From: Streptomyces sp. NBC_01451
GTDB lineage: Bacteria; Actinomycetota; Actinomycetes; Streptomycetales; Streptomycetaceae
Assembly: GCF_036227485.1 (NCBI RefSeq)
Contig: NZ_CP109479.1
Span: 1,240,001 to 1,304,000 of the forward strand
Length of the DNA: 64,000 bases
Reading direction: 5' to 3'
The first letter of the stretch is position 1; the number at the start of each line of letters is the position of its first letter. The notes under the pieces were generated by a model. That model searched no databases and was not told where the DNA came from. It saw nothing but the letters and a program-made list of their open reading frames with translations. Shown in pieces: positions 1 through 8,420 of the stretch. A program made the position numbers and the translations under genes.

Positions 1-1514
1 ACGGGGCGCTGGGCGTACTGGACGAGGAGCGGCGGATCCGTCGGTTCATCACGGTCGGCATGAACGAGGAGACCGTCCGCGCGATCGGCCACTATCCCGA
101 GGGCCGGGGAATCCTCGGGCTGCTGATCCGCGAGCCCGAGCCGCTTCGGCTGGCCGACCTGGGAGCGCATTCCGAATCGGTGGGGTTCCCCGCCGGTCAT
201 CCGCCCATGACCAGCTTCCTCGGGGCCCCGATCCAGGTGCGCGGGCGTGTCTTCGGCAACCTGTATCTGACCAACAAACGCGGCAGAGCGGATTTCGACG
301 CGGACGACGAGGCCGTGCTGCGCACTCTGGCAGTCGCAGCCGGCGTGGCGATCGAGAAGGCCCGGCTGTACGACGACGCGCGCCGCCGCGAGCGGTGGCT
401 GACCGCGAGCAGTGAACTCACCCGCGGTCTGCTGTCGGGCACCGACCCTGACCGGGTGCTGCACCAGATCGCCGCCACCGTCCGCGGGCTGGCCGGGGCG
501 GACCTGGTGACGCTGGCGGTGCCGTTCAACGGCGGCGACGACCTGGTGATCGAGGCCGCCGACGGAGAGGGCGCACCGGAGGTGCTCGGGCTGGTGCTGT
601 CGGCCACCACGCTGGCCGCGAAGGTCTACCGTTCCAACCAGACAGTCACCAGCAACGCGCTGTCCGACGAACCGCAGGCCGGCGGCGGCTCCGCGGGACT
701 GGTCGCGCTCGGCGCCGGGTTCCTCCTCCCGCTGGGCACCCGTGAGCACGTACGCGGGGTCCTGCAGGTCGCCCACCTGCCCGGCGGGCAGGAGTTCCCC
801 GACTCGACCATGGCCATGATCAGCGGGTTCGCCGACCAGGCCGCGCTGGCGCTGGAGATCGCCGAGCACCGGCGCGAGGCCGAGCAACTCCTGGTGCTGA
901 CCGACCGCGACCGCATCGCCCGTGACCTGCACGATCTGGCCATCCAACAGCTGTTCGCCTCCGGACTGACGCTGAACTCGGTGGTCGGCCGACTGGCCGA
1001 CCGGCCCGAGATGGCCGCGCGCCTGCAGCGCGTGGTCGACGACCTCGACGACACCATCAAGACCGTGCGGTCCACGATCTACGCGCTGCGCGAGCGCGAC
1101 CGCTCCGGCGGGCGCCGCGGGCTGCGTTCCCAGTTGGTGGCCGAGATCGACCAGGCCGTCGACGCGCTCGGGTTCGCGCCCGCCCTGCGCATGACCGGGC
1201 TGCTGGACACCGACGTGCCCGCCGAGTATGCCGAGCACCTGCTGGCGGTGCTGCGCGAGGCGCTGTCGAACGCCGCCCGGCACGCCCACGCCACCGCCGT
1301 CGAGGTCGGCGCCGCCGTGGACGGCTGCCGGCTGCGACTGCGCGTGGCGGACAACGGGGGCGGCATCGACCCGACCGTCACCCGCCGCAGTGGCCTGGAC
1401 AACCTCCGTCGGCGCGCCACCGACCTCGGCGGCACCCTCGACCTGGCTCCGAACCGGCCCAGCGGAACCATCCTGGACTGGACCGTTCCCCTCCCCTCCC
1501 CAACGCATCGGTGA
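1..1514 (+). CDS. DevS/DosS-type GAF sensor histidine kinase (5' end outside window)
   Basis: The reading frame is already open at the first base (codons run from base 3), so the N-terminus lies outside the window; about 503 residues are visible. Two GAF domains come first: the end of GAF-A, with the His-Pro-Pro-Met stretch that in mycobacterial DevS carries the haem-ligand histidine, then GAF-B (about bases 410-890). A HisKA_3 dimerisation helix follows with the phospho-acceptor His in DLHD (His codon at 930). The HATPase has an N box (EALSNAARHA), a DNGGGID G1 box and a SGLDNLRRRA G2 box, and the protein ends at 1514. Such kinases sense O2, NO or redox state through haem or flavin and phosphorylate a NarL-type DevR regulator, which is not in this window. 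The downstream neighbours (thioredoxin and PFK remnants, aldolase) fit a hypoxia/dormancy island. Haem binding is inferred from family, not shown. Confidence 0.9.
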   Translation, partial: GALGVLDEERRIRRFITVGMNEETVRAIGHYPEGRGILGLLIREPEPLRLADLGAHSESVGFPAGHPPMTSFLGAPIQVRGRVFGNLYLTNKRGRADFDADDEAVLRTLAVAAGVAIEKARLYDDARRRERWLTASSELTRGLLSGTDPDRVLHQIAATVRGLAGADLVTLAVPFNGGDDLVIEAADGEGAPEVLGLVLSATTLAAKVYRSNQTVTSNALSDEPQAGGGSAGLVALGAGFLLPLGTREHVRGVLQVAHLPGGQEFPDSTMAMISGFADQAALALEIAEHRREAEQLLVLTDRDRIARDLHDLAIQQLFASGLTLNSVVGRLADRPEMAARLQRVVDDLDDTIKTVRSTIYALRERDRSGGRRGLRSQLVAEIDQAVDALGFAPALRMTGLLDTDVPAEYAEHLLAVLREALSNAARHAHATAVEVGAAVDGCRLRLRVADNGGGIDPTVTRRSGLDNLRRRATDLGGTLDLAPNRPSGTILDWTVPLPSPTHR

Positions 1515-1599
1515 CGTCCCCCACCCCACCACCCGGCCAAGAGAGACGCTCCGGGGCGAACGCCGTAGACACGGCGGGCCCGGGGCGGCGCCGGACCTG

Positions 1600-1742
1600 T
1601 CACCCGCTGTTCAGGACGAAGGGCAGCGAGGTGTCCGTCCCGGCGATCTCGATGAGGCGGTCGTCCTTCGCGACGAGATCGGCGATGAAGGCGTCCTCGT
1701 CTCTCGTTCCGGCCCCCTCGGCGATTGCCCCACCGGGTATAT
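1600..1742 (-). pseudogene. possible C-terminal fragment of an unidentified gene
   Basis: On the minus strand a frame ending in TGA at 1602-1600 reads like the end of a real protein (EDAFIADLVAKDDRLIEIAG, then TDTSLPFVLNSG). It has a normal acidic/hydrophobic composition, unlike the arginine/proline-rich antisense frames around it. No start codon with a ribosome site is visible, and the frame loses this character upstream of about 1742, so it would be a 3' remnant. I do not recognise the family. The rest of 1515-1760 holds no gene I can support. It could be chance, hence the low score. Confidence 0.25.
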
Positions 1743-1760
1743 GAGACGAGGCCGGACACC

Positions 1761-2115
1761 ATGGCGACCGGTGCGCCGACCAAGGACAACCTCAAGGAGT
1801 CCGTCAGCGGTTCGGACAGCACGCCGATCGGCTCCTGGGCAGCCTGGTGCGGACCCTGCCGGATGTTCGGCCCGTCCTGGAGAATGCCGCCGGCCGCCGC
1901 CCCGACCTCGTCTTCGGCAAGGTCGACACCGAGGCACAGCCCGAACCCGCCGGGGCCCTGCGGATCTCGTCCCTCCCCACGCTCATGGCGGTCCACGACC
2001 GAACCGCCCTCCACCCGCGAGCGGTCGCGCTGCCACCGCAGGTGTGGAGGACCTCATCGGCAGGGATCCGGGCGGTCGGCGTGACGGACGTACGCCGCCG
2101 GGCCACGGACTCGGC
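1761..2115 (+). pseudogene. thioredoxin remnant, frameshifted
   Basis: An ATG at 1761 opens a frame reading MATGAPTKDNLKESVSGSD and then the thioredoxin active site WAAWCGPCRMFGP (about 1838-1876). The frame then loses homology. The continuation is found in the next frame from about 1868: PVLENAAGRRPDLVFGKVDT, followed by a region ending in ISSLPTLMAV with the conserved cis-Pro. A third frame near 2045 carries AGVEDLIG. At least two frameshifts therefore break the gene, and the stretch just before the active site is shortened (Gly replaces the usual Val-Asp-Phe). An intact thioredoxin of this family has about 110-120 residues and reduces disulfides through the CGPC pair. The decay starts directly downstream of the kinase. 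A sequencing error could explain one shift but not two shifts plus the loss of residues. Confidence 0.75.
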
Positions 2116-2189
2116 GGGAGCGGTCCGACGCTCGTGGCAGCCGGGAAGTCCCCACGGGCACCCCGGAACGTATCGACCGGCGGTTGCGC

Positions 2190-2860
2190 AGGGCGGCCAG
2201 CGCCGTGTCCGGATCGGCCGCTCGCCGGCGGTCGTGGGGCAGCTGACCGAATGCCGTGATCCGTAGTGTCGTCCGCAAAGGCGTCCAGGAGTACGCCTTC
2301 GACCTCGTCGGACTGAGAGACGGCTGGCCCGGTGCCCTCCGGGGCGATGTCGTGCCGTTGGACATCCCCGGCGTGCGGGGCATCCTCCCGCACGCCGGGA
2401 CCATTCTCGGCTCGTCCCGCAACAACCCGTTCAAACACGAGGACGGTTTGCGGCGTGTGCGGGACACCCTTGCCACGCACAGCATCGACGCGCTCATCGT
2501 GATCGGCGGCGAGGACACCCTCGGCGCGGCCACCGAGCTGAGCCGTCAGGGGATCAAGCTGGTCGGCGTGCCGAAGACCATCGACCGCCTCCACACCACG
2601 GCCGAGTCGCACATGCGCGCGCTGGTGGTGGAGGTGACGGGGCGGCACTCCGGATGGATCGCCCTGCACGCCGGCATCGCGGGCGGCGCCAACGTGATCC
2701 TCATCCCTGAGCGGCCGTTCGACATGGATGAAGTGTGTGAGCAGGTGGAGAGCAGATCCAAGAGCAACTACGCGCCGATCGTCGTGGCGGCCGAAGGGGT
2801 CGTTCCCAGAGCAGGACAAATGGCCCTCCGAGAGCCGAGTGCCTGCGCGGGATGGAGCGG
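2190..2860 (+). pseudogene. 6-phosphofructokinase remnant (N-terminal half, internal deletion)
   Basis: From 2250 the frame reads NAVIRSVVRKG, the segment that follows the ATP-binding GGDCPGLNAVIR loop of PfkA. Just upstream, in another frame, LAGGRG (about 2220-2237) looks like a decayed copy of the loop. The body is good PFK sequence: GTILGSSR, IGGEDTLGAATEL, GVPKTID, AESHMRALVVEVTGRHSGWI, PERPFDMDEV, AEGVVP. The about 27 residues normally between KTIDND and the second IDRL/MDRL are missing, so the catalytic TIDND motif is cut to TID-RL. After about 2850 homology stops, which removes the C-terminal half (VLGHVQRGG and beyond) of a roughly 340-residue enzyme. The product cannot be a working kinase. 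A GTG at 2256 gives a long open frame to 3143, but its last third is low-quality sequence. Confidence 0.8.
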
Positions 2861-3032
2861 GACGACATCGGCGAGGACCGTCAACCGGGGGCAAGGTCGG
2901 CGATCGCCGGGTGGGCATGCGCTCACCCGCGTGGTGCGGCGTTTCCGTGGCCGCAGCCCCCTGCCCGGCTCCACCCCGGGAACGGACCACGGTCCCCGCG
3001 TCCGTCCCTATGAGGGCCGTTCGACCTCCCTG

Positions 3033-3051
3033 CAGGGCCCAATGGGCTCTG
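3033..3051. promoter_or_regulatory. 19-bp near-perfect palindrome upstream of the aldolase gene
   Basis: CAGGGCCCA-A-TGGGCTCTG is an inverted repeat with one mismatch, 109 bp before the aldolase start. Its position and GGGnCC...GGnCCC form resemble binding sites of DevR/DosR-type regulators, the expected partners of the kinase at the left edge. That link is inference only. Confidence 0.35.
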
Positions 3052-3159
3052 CCGAGCGATCACGCCGCGCCGCATGTTGGACAGTGAACCCGAGAGGCGG
3101 CCGTGCGAACCTCCGTGGCTCCCGCCTTCGGCGTTCCGGGTGACAGGAGAGGCGGAGCG

Positions 3160-4212
3160 ATGACCGACATCCAAGGTTTGCTGGGCGACGAGGCGAAGGA
3201 CCTGCTGACCCACACCGCCCAGGGGATTCCCAAGGAAGACCTGATACTGCCGGGTGGTGACTTCGTCGACCGGGTCGTGGCCGCGACCGACCGCCCGGCC
3301 CAGGTGCTGCGCAGCCTGCAGTCCCTCTTCGACCACGGCCGTCTGGCCGGCACCGGTTACCTGTCCATCCTGCCGGTCGATCAGGGCATCGAACACTCCG
3401 CGGCGTCCGCGTTCGCCGCCAACCCCCGCTACCTCGACCCCCAGCACATCGTCGAACTCGCCGTCGAGGGCGGCTGCAACGCGGTCGCCAGCACGCTCGG
3501 GGCACTCGGAGCCGTGTCGCGCCGCTACGCACACAGGATCCCGTTCGTCGTGAAACTCAACCACAACGAACTGCTCACCTACCCCAACCACTACGACCAG
3601 ATCATGTTCGGCACCGTCCAGCAGTGCTTCGACCTCGGCGCGGCCGGGGTCGGCGCCACCGTCTACTTCGGCTCCGAACAGGCGGACCGCCAACTCCGCG
3701 AGGCCAGCGCGGCCTTCGCACGAGCCCACGAACTGGGCATGTTCACCGTGCTCTGGTGCTATCTGCGCAACCCGGCCTTCACGAAGGACGGCACGGACTA
3801 CTCGGCCTCGGCCGACCTCACCGGCCAGGCCAACCACCTCGGCGTCACCATCGAGGCCGACATCGTCAAACAGAAACAGGCGGAGAACAACGACGGCTAC
3901 CGCACACTCGGCTTCGGCAGGACCGACCCCCTCCTGTACGACCGGCTCACCACCGACCACCCGATCGACCTCACCCGCTGGCAGGTGGCCAACTGCTACA
4001 TGGGCCGGGCCGGACTGATCAACAGCGGCGGCGCATCAGTCGGCCACGACGACCTCGCACAAGCGGTCCGGACCGCGGTGATCAACAAGCGGGCCGGCGG
4101 CACCGGCCTCATCACCGGCCGCAAAGCCTTCCAACGACCCACCGCAGAAGGCATCGAACTCCTCCACGCCGTCCAGGACGTCTACCTCGACGACAGCATC
4201 ACCATCGCCTGA
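3160..4212 (+). CDS. class I fructose-bisphosphate aldolase (DhnA/FbaB type)
   Basis: The 350-residue product starts at ATG 3160, preceded by AGGAGAGGCGG (3144-3154); an in-frame start further upstream (3103) lacks such a site. It is a TIM-barrel aldolase cleaving fructose 1,6-bisphosphate to DHAP and glyceraldehyde 3-phosphate through a Schiff base. The catalytic lysine is expected in EADIVKQKQ (Lys237). Other family landmarks are [10 protein letters not shown] near residue 72, [11 protein letters not shown] near 132 and a phosphate-binding [10 protein letters not shown] near 335. This metal-independent type differs from the class II enzyme used as the main aldolase in Streptomyces. Together with the adjacent pfk and thioredoxin remnants it suggests an accessory glycolysis set for low-oxygen survival, of which this is the only intact member here. 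It is probably transcribed alone. Confidence 0.93.
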   Translation: MTDIQGLLGDEAKDLLTHTAQGIPKEDLILPGGDFVDRVVAATDRPAQVLRSLQSLFDHGRLAGTGYLSILPVDQGIEHSAASAFAANPRYLDPQHIVELAVEGGCNAVASTLGALGAVSRRYAHRIPFVVKLNHNELLTYPNHYDQIMFGTVQQCFDLGAAGVGATVYFGSEQADRQLREASAAFARAHELGMFTVLWCYLRNPAFTKDGTDYSASADLTGQANHLGVTIEADIVKQKQAENNDGYRTLGFGRTDPLLYDRLTTDHPIDLTRWQVANCYMGRAGLINSGGASVGHDDLAQAVRTAVINKRAGGTGLITGRKAFQRPTAEGIELLHAVQDVYLDDSITIA

Positions 4213-4502
4213 CGGCGACATGACCGGACGCCCCTGGGACTGCGCTCAGAATTCCGTCTCCCGGCCCTGCCCGTGGGGGGTGGGCACAGCCCGGCGGTGA
4301 TGGCTCCCATGTGTTGACCGTGGTCGCCGAACGCGACGAGGACTCCGCGTGCGACTCGTTGGGAGGTGCGCGCGTGGACCGTTTCGCGCTGCGGGCCGAG
4401 GCCATCGGGTTGCCCGGTTCGCGGATGCCCGTGATGTGTGGGGGCGTACGACTCAGTGGGTACCGCTGCGGCGGCCGACGGCGGGGCGGGGCGAGCGGCC
4501 GG
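4213..4502. other. intergenic stretch without a supported gene
   Basis: No frame here shows protein-like composition or a family motif. A plus-strand frame from about 4311 is open but arginine/glycine rich and leads into the oxidoreductase remnant. It may be further decayed sequence of the same island. Confidence 0.4.
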
Positions 4503-4800
4503 GGGATGATGGTGGTCGGACCCGGCACCTACGTCCTGCCGGTCGCCGCGCGCCTGCGGGCGGCGGGACTTCCTGTCCGGGGTCGGCGAGCCCACCTACC
4601 CGAGCGACCGGCGCCGTTGGCTCCGAACGGCGCGGGCCCGGACGCGCCCGTCTCCCCCACCGGTCACCGCACCGGCCTGCCTCAGTACGCCGGGCGGGGG
4701 ATCGCGGTGTTCGGGCGGCCGGCCCGCACTGGAGAGCGCGCCCCTGCTGCACGACGCGGGCGCGGGTGGATGTCCTGATGCGGGGCGGCGGGGATACGCC
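4503..4800 (+). pseudogene. FAD/NAD(P)-dependent oxidoreductase remnant
   Basis: Two Rossmann-type segments are visible in different frames. Near 4506, MMVVGPGTYVLPVAARLRAA followed by GLPVRG matches the N-terminal FAD-binding VVGAGPYGLSVAAHLRAAGL pattern of flavin monooxygenase-like oxidoreductases. Near 4690-4790, GRGIAVFG continues by a +1 shift as GRPALESAPLLHDAGA and then, after another shift, VDVLMRG. This matches the second, NAD(P)-binding segment ([29 protein letters not shown]). Only about 60 codons separate the two, far fewer than in intact enzymes, so there is internal deletion as well as frameshifting. The remaining sequence to 5019 has no recognisable coding content. The substrate cannot be told. 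Confidence 0.55.
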
Positions 4801-5019
4801 GGTGCCGCACAGCCCGTCGACGCAGCGGACGCCACCTGCCGTTCGTCTTCACTCGCACGTTCCTGCCGATGCGCACCATGGAGGGTAGCGACGGGTACTC
4901 CGGTGCGTGTTCCTGTTCCTGCCCACGCGGCACCCCGACAATGGGTCGAGGTGCCCGCTTCCGCTCAGCTTCCGGCATGGCGGCAAGAACGTCCGCCACA
5001 CGCCCCGGCTCGTCCAGCG

Positions 5020-6198
5020 TCAGGCCTCGCCCACAAGATCAAGGTCCTCACGGCTCGCCTTCGCAGCGATCTCCGGAACGGGCCACTCGTGGTCGGGCAC
5101 GTATCCGACACCCCGCCACCACGGCTCGACAGGCAGCACCCCAGCCGGCTCGAACGGCTGGCCGGGTACGGGGAGAGCAACCGCCTGCCCCACCGCATCA
5201 GCCGCAGCCTTCATCCACTCTCCAGGCTCGGCCCACGGATGGAAGGCCAGATTGAAGGTCCCCCAATGGATCGGCAGCAGCACGCCCGCGGGCTCGCCCT
5301 GCTGCAGGTCGAGGTGCGATCGAACCCCCTGGACAGGGTTCATGTGAATGTCCGGCCAGAAATCGCTGTATGCCCCGATCTGGATCATCGTGGCGTCGAA
5401 CGGGCCGTGGTCGGCGCCGATGTCCCGGAAGCCCTCGAAGTACCCCGTGTCGCCACTGTGGTAGACGCGGTGCTCCGCACCGGCGACGACCCAGGAGGCC
5501 CACAGGGTGTGCTGGGTGTTGCGCAGGCCACGGCCGCAGAAGTGGCGGGCCGGGGTGGCGGTCAGGGTCAGGCCGCCGACCTTCGTCGACTCGTGCCAGT
5601 CCAGCTCGCGCAGCCGGTCGGCCGGGACACCCCAGCGCTCCAGGTGGGCGCCGACACCGAGCGGAACCGCGAACAGCGTGTCCGTGCCGGCCAGCGCCTT
5701 GATCGTGGGCATGTCCAGGTGGTCGTAGTGGTCGTGCGAGATGACGACGACGTCGACCGGGCCGAGCGCGGCCAGCGGCAGGGGCACCGGATGCAGCCGC
5801 TTGGGCCCGGCGAAGGCGAACGGCGAACAGCGCTCGCCCCAGACGGGGTCGAAGAGCACGCGCTGTCCGTCGATCTCGGTGAGCACGCTGGAGTGGCCCA
5901 TCCAGGTCAGCCGGAGACCGCTGACCGGGGGCTTCGCGAGGTCGGCGAGCGTCGTGGCGTGCACCGGCACCGTCCCGGCCGGGGCGCGGCGGACCCGGTC
6001 CTCCTTGCGCAGGGAGGACTTGGCGAACCCGAGCAGGGCGCCGTCGGGCCGTGGCGTCCCCGGCGGGTTCTGGAATACACCGTCCGCGAAGTGCGGCGAT
6101 CGGCGGATCCGCGCCAGGCGCTCCCCACTCGGGTCCGCACCGAAGGCCGCGGGCCGCAGCGCGCGCAGCCCTGAGTTCGGAGAGGGGAATCCGGTCAC
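5020..6198 (-). CDS. MBL-fold metallo-hydrolase
   Basis: The 392-residue cytoplasmic protein (no signal peptide) starts at GTG 6198 behind GGAGG (6205-6209). It has the metallo-beta-lactamase metal motif HDHYDH (residues 155-160), then TPARHF, the Asp-bearing HSGDTG and a C-terminal LPIHWGTFNLAFH, giving a complete set of ligands for two metals. The about 90-residue N-terminal extension with PRPDG and the arrangement WMGHSSVL...DPVWGERCSPF resemble the UlaG/NAPE-PLD-like branch, which hydrolyses phosphodiesters or lactones; the true substrate is unknown. It is monocistronic, its 3' end facing the decayed island and its 5' end divergent from the dehydrogenase gene with 183 bp between. Confidence 0.85.
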   Translation of the reverse strand: MTGFPSPNSGLRALRPAAFGADPSGERLARIRRSPHFADGVFQNPPGTPRPDGALLGFAKSSLRKEDRVRRAPAGTVPVHATTLADLAKPPVSGLRLTWMGHSSVLTEIDGQRVLFDPVWGERCSPFAFAGPKRLHPVPLPLAALGPVDVVVISHDHYDHLDMPTIKALAGTDTLFAVPLGVGAHLERWGVPADRLRELDWHESTKVGGLTLTATPARHFCGRGLRNTQHTLWASWVVAGAEHRVYHSGDTGYFEGFRDIGADHGPFDATMIQIGAYSDFWPDIHMNPVQGVRSHLDLQQGEPAGVLLPIHWGTFNLAFHPWAEPGEWMKAAADAVGQAVALPVPGQPFEPAGVLPVEPWWRGVGYVPDHEWPVPEIAAKASREDLDLVGEA

Positions 6199-6369
6199 GG
6201 TACCTCCAGGTGGAGTCGGTCAGGCATTCCATTATGGTCGCCCCCTCCGACAGTCCGGAGTCGTGCGTGTGTCGGCCGGGTCATTCCAAGGAAAGACCAA
6301 AGTTCCGGATGCACGCGGAGTGTGCGGGACCGATGGCGCACGGCGACACGCAACTGAACCACGAGTCAG

Positions 6370-6375
6370 TATATT
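6370..6375 (+). promoter_or_regulatory. -10 box of a probably leaderless promoter
   Basis: TATATT sits 6 nt before the ATG at 6382, exactly where transcription would begin at the start codon. No Shine-Dalgarno sequence precedes that ATG. The -35 region is weak. Confidence 0.5.
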
Positions 6376-6381
6376 GCCCCC

Positions 6382-7572
6382 ATGGCAACCACCCAGGGCG
6401 CTCCCCTGCTCTCCCTCACCTGGACCGATCACGTCACCGGCCGCCAGGGCTTCCTCGTCGTGGACAGGCTGGTACGGGGCGTTTCCAGCGGCGGGCTGCG
6501 GATGCGCGCGGGCTGCACCCTGGACGAGGTCGCCGGACTGGCCCGGGGCATGACCATGAAGGAGGCGCTCCACTACAACCCGGAGGGCCGCTACATCCCG
6601 CTGGGCGGCGCCAAGGGCGGTGTCGACTGCGACCCCCGGGACCCGGACGCGTACGGCATGCTGGTGCGCTACCTGCGCGCGATGCGGCCGTACGTCGAGA
6701 GCGTCTGGACCACGGGCGAGGACCTGGGCCTCACCCAGGACCTGGTCGACCGGGCGGCATCCGAAGTCGGGCTGGAATCGTCGATCCAGGCCGTCTACCC
6801 GCTGCTGGACGACGAGATCGCGGCCCGCGCGCGGCTCGCGGACGCCTTCACGGTCGAGGTGGACGGCATCGGGCTCGACGAGCTGGTCGGCGGCTGCGGG
6901 GTCGCGGAGTCCGTGCTCACGGCGCTCGACCGGGCCGCGGTGCCGTACGCCGGCACCCGATTCGCCGTACAGGGGCTCGGCACCATGGGCGGGGCCACGG
7001 CACGCTTCCTCACGCACGCGGGGCTCACGTTGGTGGCGGTCGCCGACATCAAGGGGACGATCGCCAACCCGGCGGGGCTCGACGTCGAGGCGCTGCTCGC
7101 GGCCCGGGACACGTACGGCACCGTGGACCGCGGGGTGCTGCGCCCCGACGACCGCGAACTGCCGGGCGAGGCCTGGCTGTCCACGGAGGCGGAGGTGCTG
7201 GTGCCGGCGGCGGTCTCGTACGCCGTCGACACCGGGAACCAGGCGGGGATCACCGCAGGTTGGGTCGTCGAGGCCGCCAACATGCCCGTGCTGCCGGAGG
7301 CCGAGGAGCTGCTGGCCGCGCGCGGCGTCGTCGTACTGCCGGACGTGGTCGTCAACTCCGGGACGAACGCCTGGTGGTGGTGGACGCTGTTCGGGGACAT
7401 CGGCGCGGAGGCGGAGGAGGCGTTCGCGCACACCAGGCGCTCGATGCGTGCCCTGGTCGACCAGGTGCTCGCTCGCGCGGAGGCCGACGGGACGACTCCG
7501 CGTGCGGCGGCGCACGCGATCGTCGAGAACCGCCTCCCGGTGATCGCGGAGCGGTTCGGGTGGTACCGGTGA
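6382..7572 (+). CDS. Glu/Leu/Phe/Val dehydrogenase family protein
   Basis: The 396-residue oxidoreductase belongs to the amino-acid dehydrogenase superfamily, which oxidatively deaminates an amino acid to a 2-oxo acid and ammonia with NAD(P). The N-terminal catalytic domain has MTMKEALHYNPEGRYIPLGGAKGG with the catalytic lysine at 78. The nucleotide-binding domain has VQGLGTMGG near residue 200 and EAANMPVLPEA plus VVLPDVVVNSGTNAWWWW near 330. The signatures fit the leucine/valine dehydrogenase side better than the long glutamate dehydrogenases, but the side-chain specificity cannot be read. The ATG has no ribosome site and is probably leaderless. A TetR-type regulator follows on the same strand after 117 bp and may control it. 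Confidence 0.88.
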   Translation: MATTQGAPLLSLTWTDHVTGRQGFLVVDRLVRGVSSGGLRMRAGCTLDEVAGLARGMTMKEALHYNPEGRYIPLGGAKGGVDCDPRDPDAYGMLVRYLRAMRPYVESVWTTGEDLGLTQDLVDRAASEVGLESSIQAVYPLLDDEIAARARLADAFTVEVDGIGLDELVGGCGVAESVLTALDRAAVPYAGTRFAVQGLGTMGGATARFLTHAGLTLVAVADIKGTIANPAGLDVEALLAARDTYGTVDRGVLRPDDRELPGEAWLSTEAEVLVPAAVSYAVDTGNQAGITAGWVVEAANMPVLPEAEELLAARGVVVLPDVVVNSGTNAWWWWTLFGDIGAEAEEAFAHTRRSMRALVDQVLARAEADGTTPRAAAHAIVENRLPVIAERFGWYR

Positions 7573-7689
7573 CGGTGTCCGGCCACGGGTGCGGGGTCCG
7601 TCCCGGCGGACCGGCCGTATTGGCGCGGATTCACAGGGATTGACGGGGCTGCCCCGCCATCGTGTCCTGTGACGGATTAGTGTGGCCGC

Positions 7690-8304
7690 GTGGCAAGGGT
7701 GCGGTTGAGCGTGGCCGAGCGGCGCGAGGAGTTGTTGCGGGCCGCCATCGAGCAGATCGAGGCACGGGGTGTGGCGGCGGTCAGGATCGCCGACGTGGCC
7801 GCCGTCCTCGGGGTGAGCAACGCGCTGGTGCTCTACCACTTCTCGACCAAGGAGAAACTGGTCGCCGCCGCGTTCCGGTACGCGGCCGAGGCCGACCTCA
7901 CTCACCTGGGCAAGCTTCTCGGGCGCCGTTCCCCGGCGCTGCGCCGACTGCGGTCCGCCGTCCGCTGGTACGCGCCGACCGGTCAGGCCAAGGGCTGGCG
8001 CCTCTGGATCGAGGGGTGGGCGGTGTCCCTGCGCGACCCCGGGCTGCGGGAGGTCGCCGGGGACCTGGACCGGCGCTGGAAGGCCGCGATCACCGAGGTC
8101 ATCGCGGAGGGGGTGGCCGCGGGCGAGTTCGAGTGCCCCGACCCCGGGGGTACGGCGCTGCGGCTCACGGCGCTGCTGGACGGACTGGCCGTCCAGATGA
8201 CGGCGTACGACGGGGTGTCGCGGGCGCGGGCCGAACAGTGGGTGGACGCTGCGCTGGCCGCGGAACTGGGGCTGGAGCAGGCCGCGTTGACATCGGGCAG
8301 GTGA
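7690..8304 (+). CDS. TetR-family transcriptional regulator
   Basis: This 204-residue protein starts at GTG 7690. The N-terminal helix-turn-helix (residues 10-55) reads RREELLRAAIEQIEARG, then VRIADVAAVLGVSNALVLYHFSTKEKL, a textbook TetR DNA-binding domain. The C-terminal ligand domain, with WRLWIEGWAVSLRDP and LTALLDGLAVQM, resembles the BetI-like TetR_C_6 type. The ligand is unknown. It lies downstream of the amino-acid dehydrogenase gene and could regulate it or itself. Its 3' end converges on the SGNH hydrolase gene, with a dispersed repeat between. Confidence 0.88.
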   Translation: MARVRLSVAERREELLRAAIEQIEARGVAAVRIADVAAVLGVSNALVLYHFSTKEKLVAAAFRYAAEADLTHLGKLLGRRSPALRRLRSAVRWYAPTGQAKGWRLWIEGWAVSLRDPGLREVAGDLDRRWKAAITEVIAEGVAAGEFECPDPGGTALRLTALLDGLAVQMTAYDGVSRARAEQWVDAALAAELGLEQAALTSGR

Positions 8305-8348
8305 GCTGGCGCGGGCGTTACCGGGGCTGCCGCGTCGGCCTGGACGGC

Positions 8349-8372
8349 CTCGCCCTCAAGCGCCGGACGGGC
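8349..8372. repeat. dispersed Streptomyces 3' element (CAAGCGCCGGACGGGCTGA type)
   Basis: CCCTCAAGCGCCGGACGGGC is a close match to the CTCAAACGCCGGACGGGCTGA element common at Streptomyces gene ends. A copy in the other orientation occurs at 51968-51990. Both lie at convergent junctions. Confidence 0.55.
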
Positions 8373-8420
8373 TGAAGTCGCCCACCCGGCGCTGAGACGT
8401 GATCGGACCCCATGCCCGAC

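Noticed and set aside
1228..2259. Long plus-strand open frame overlapping the kinase 3' end
   Set aside because: It is the shifted frame of the kinase gene, rich in Arg/Pro/Ala; only its last part contains pieces of the decayed thioredoxin and phosphofructokinase genes.
4311..4778. 155-codon frame after the aldolase
   Set aside because: Open but composed of frame-shifted remnants; the oxidoreductase similarity switches frame, so it is not an intact gene.
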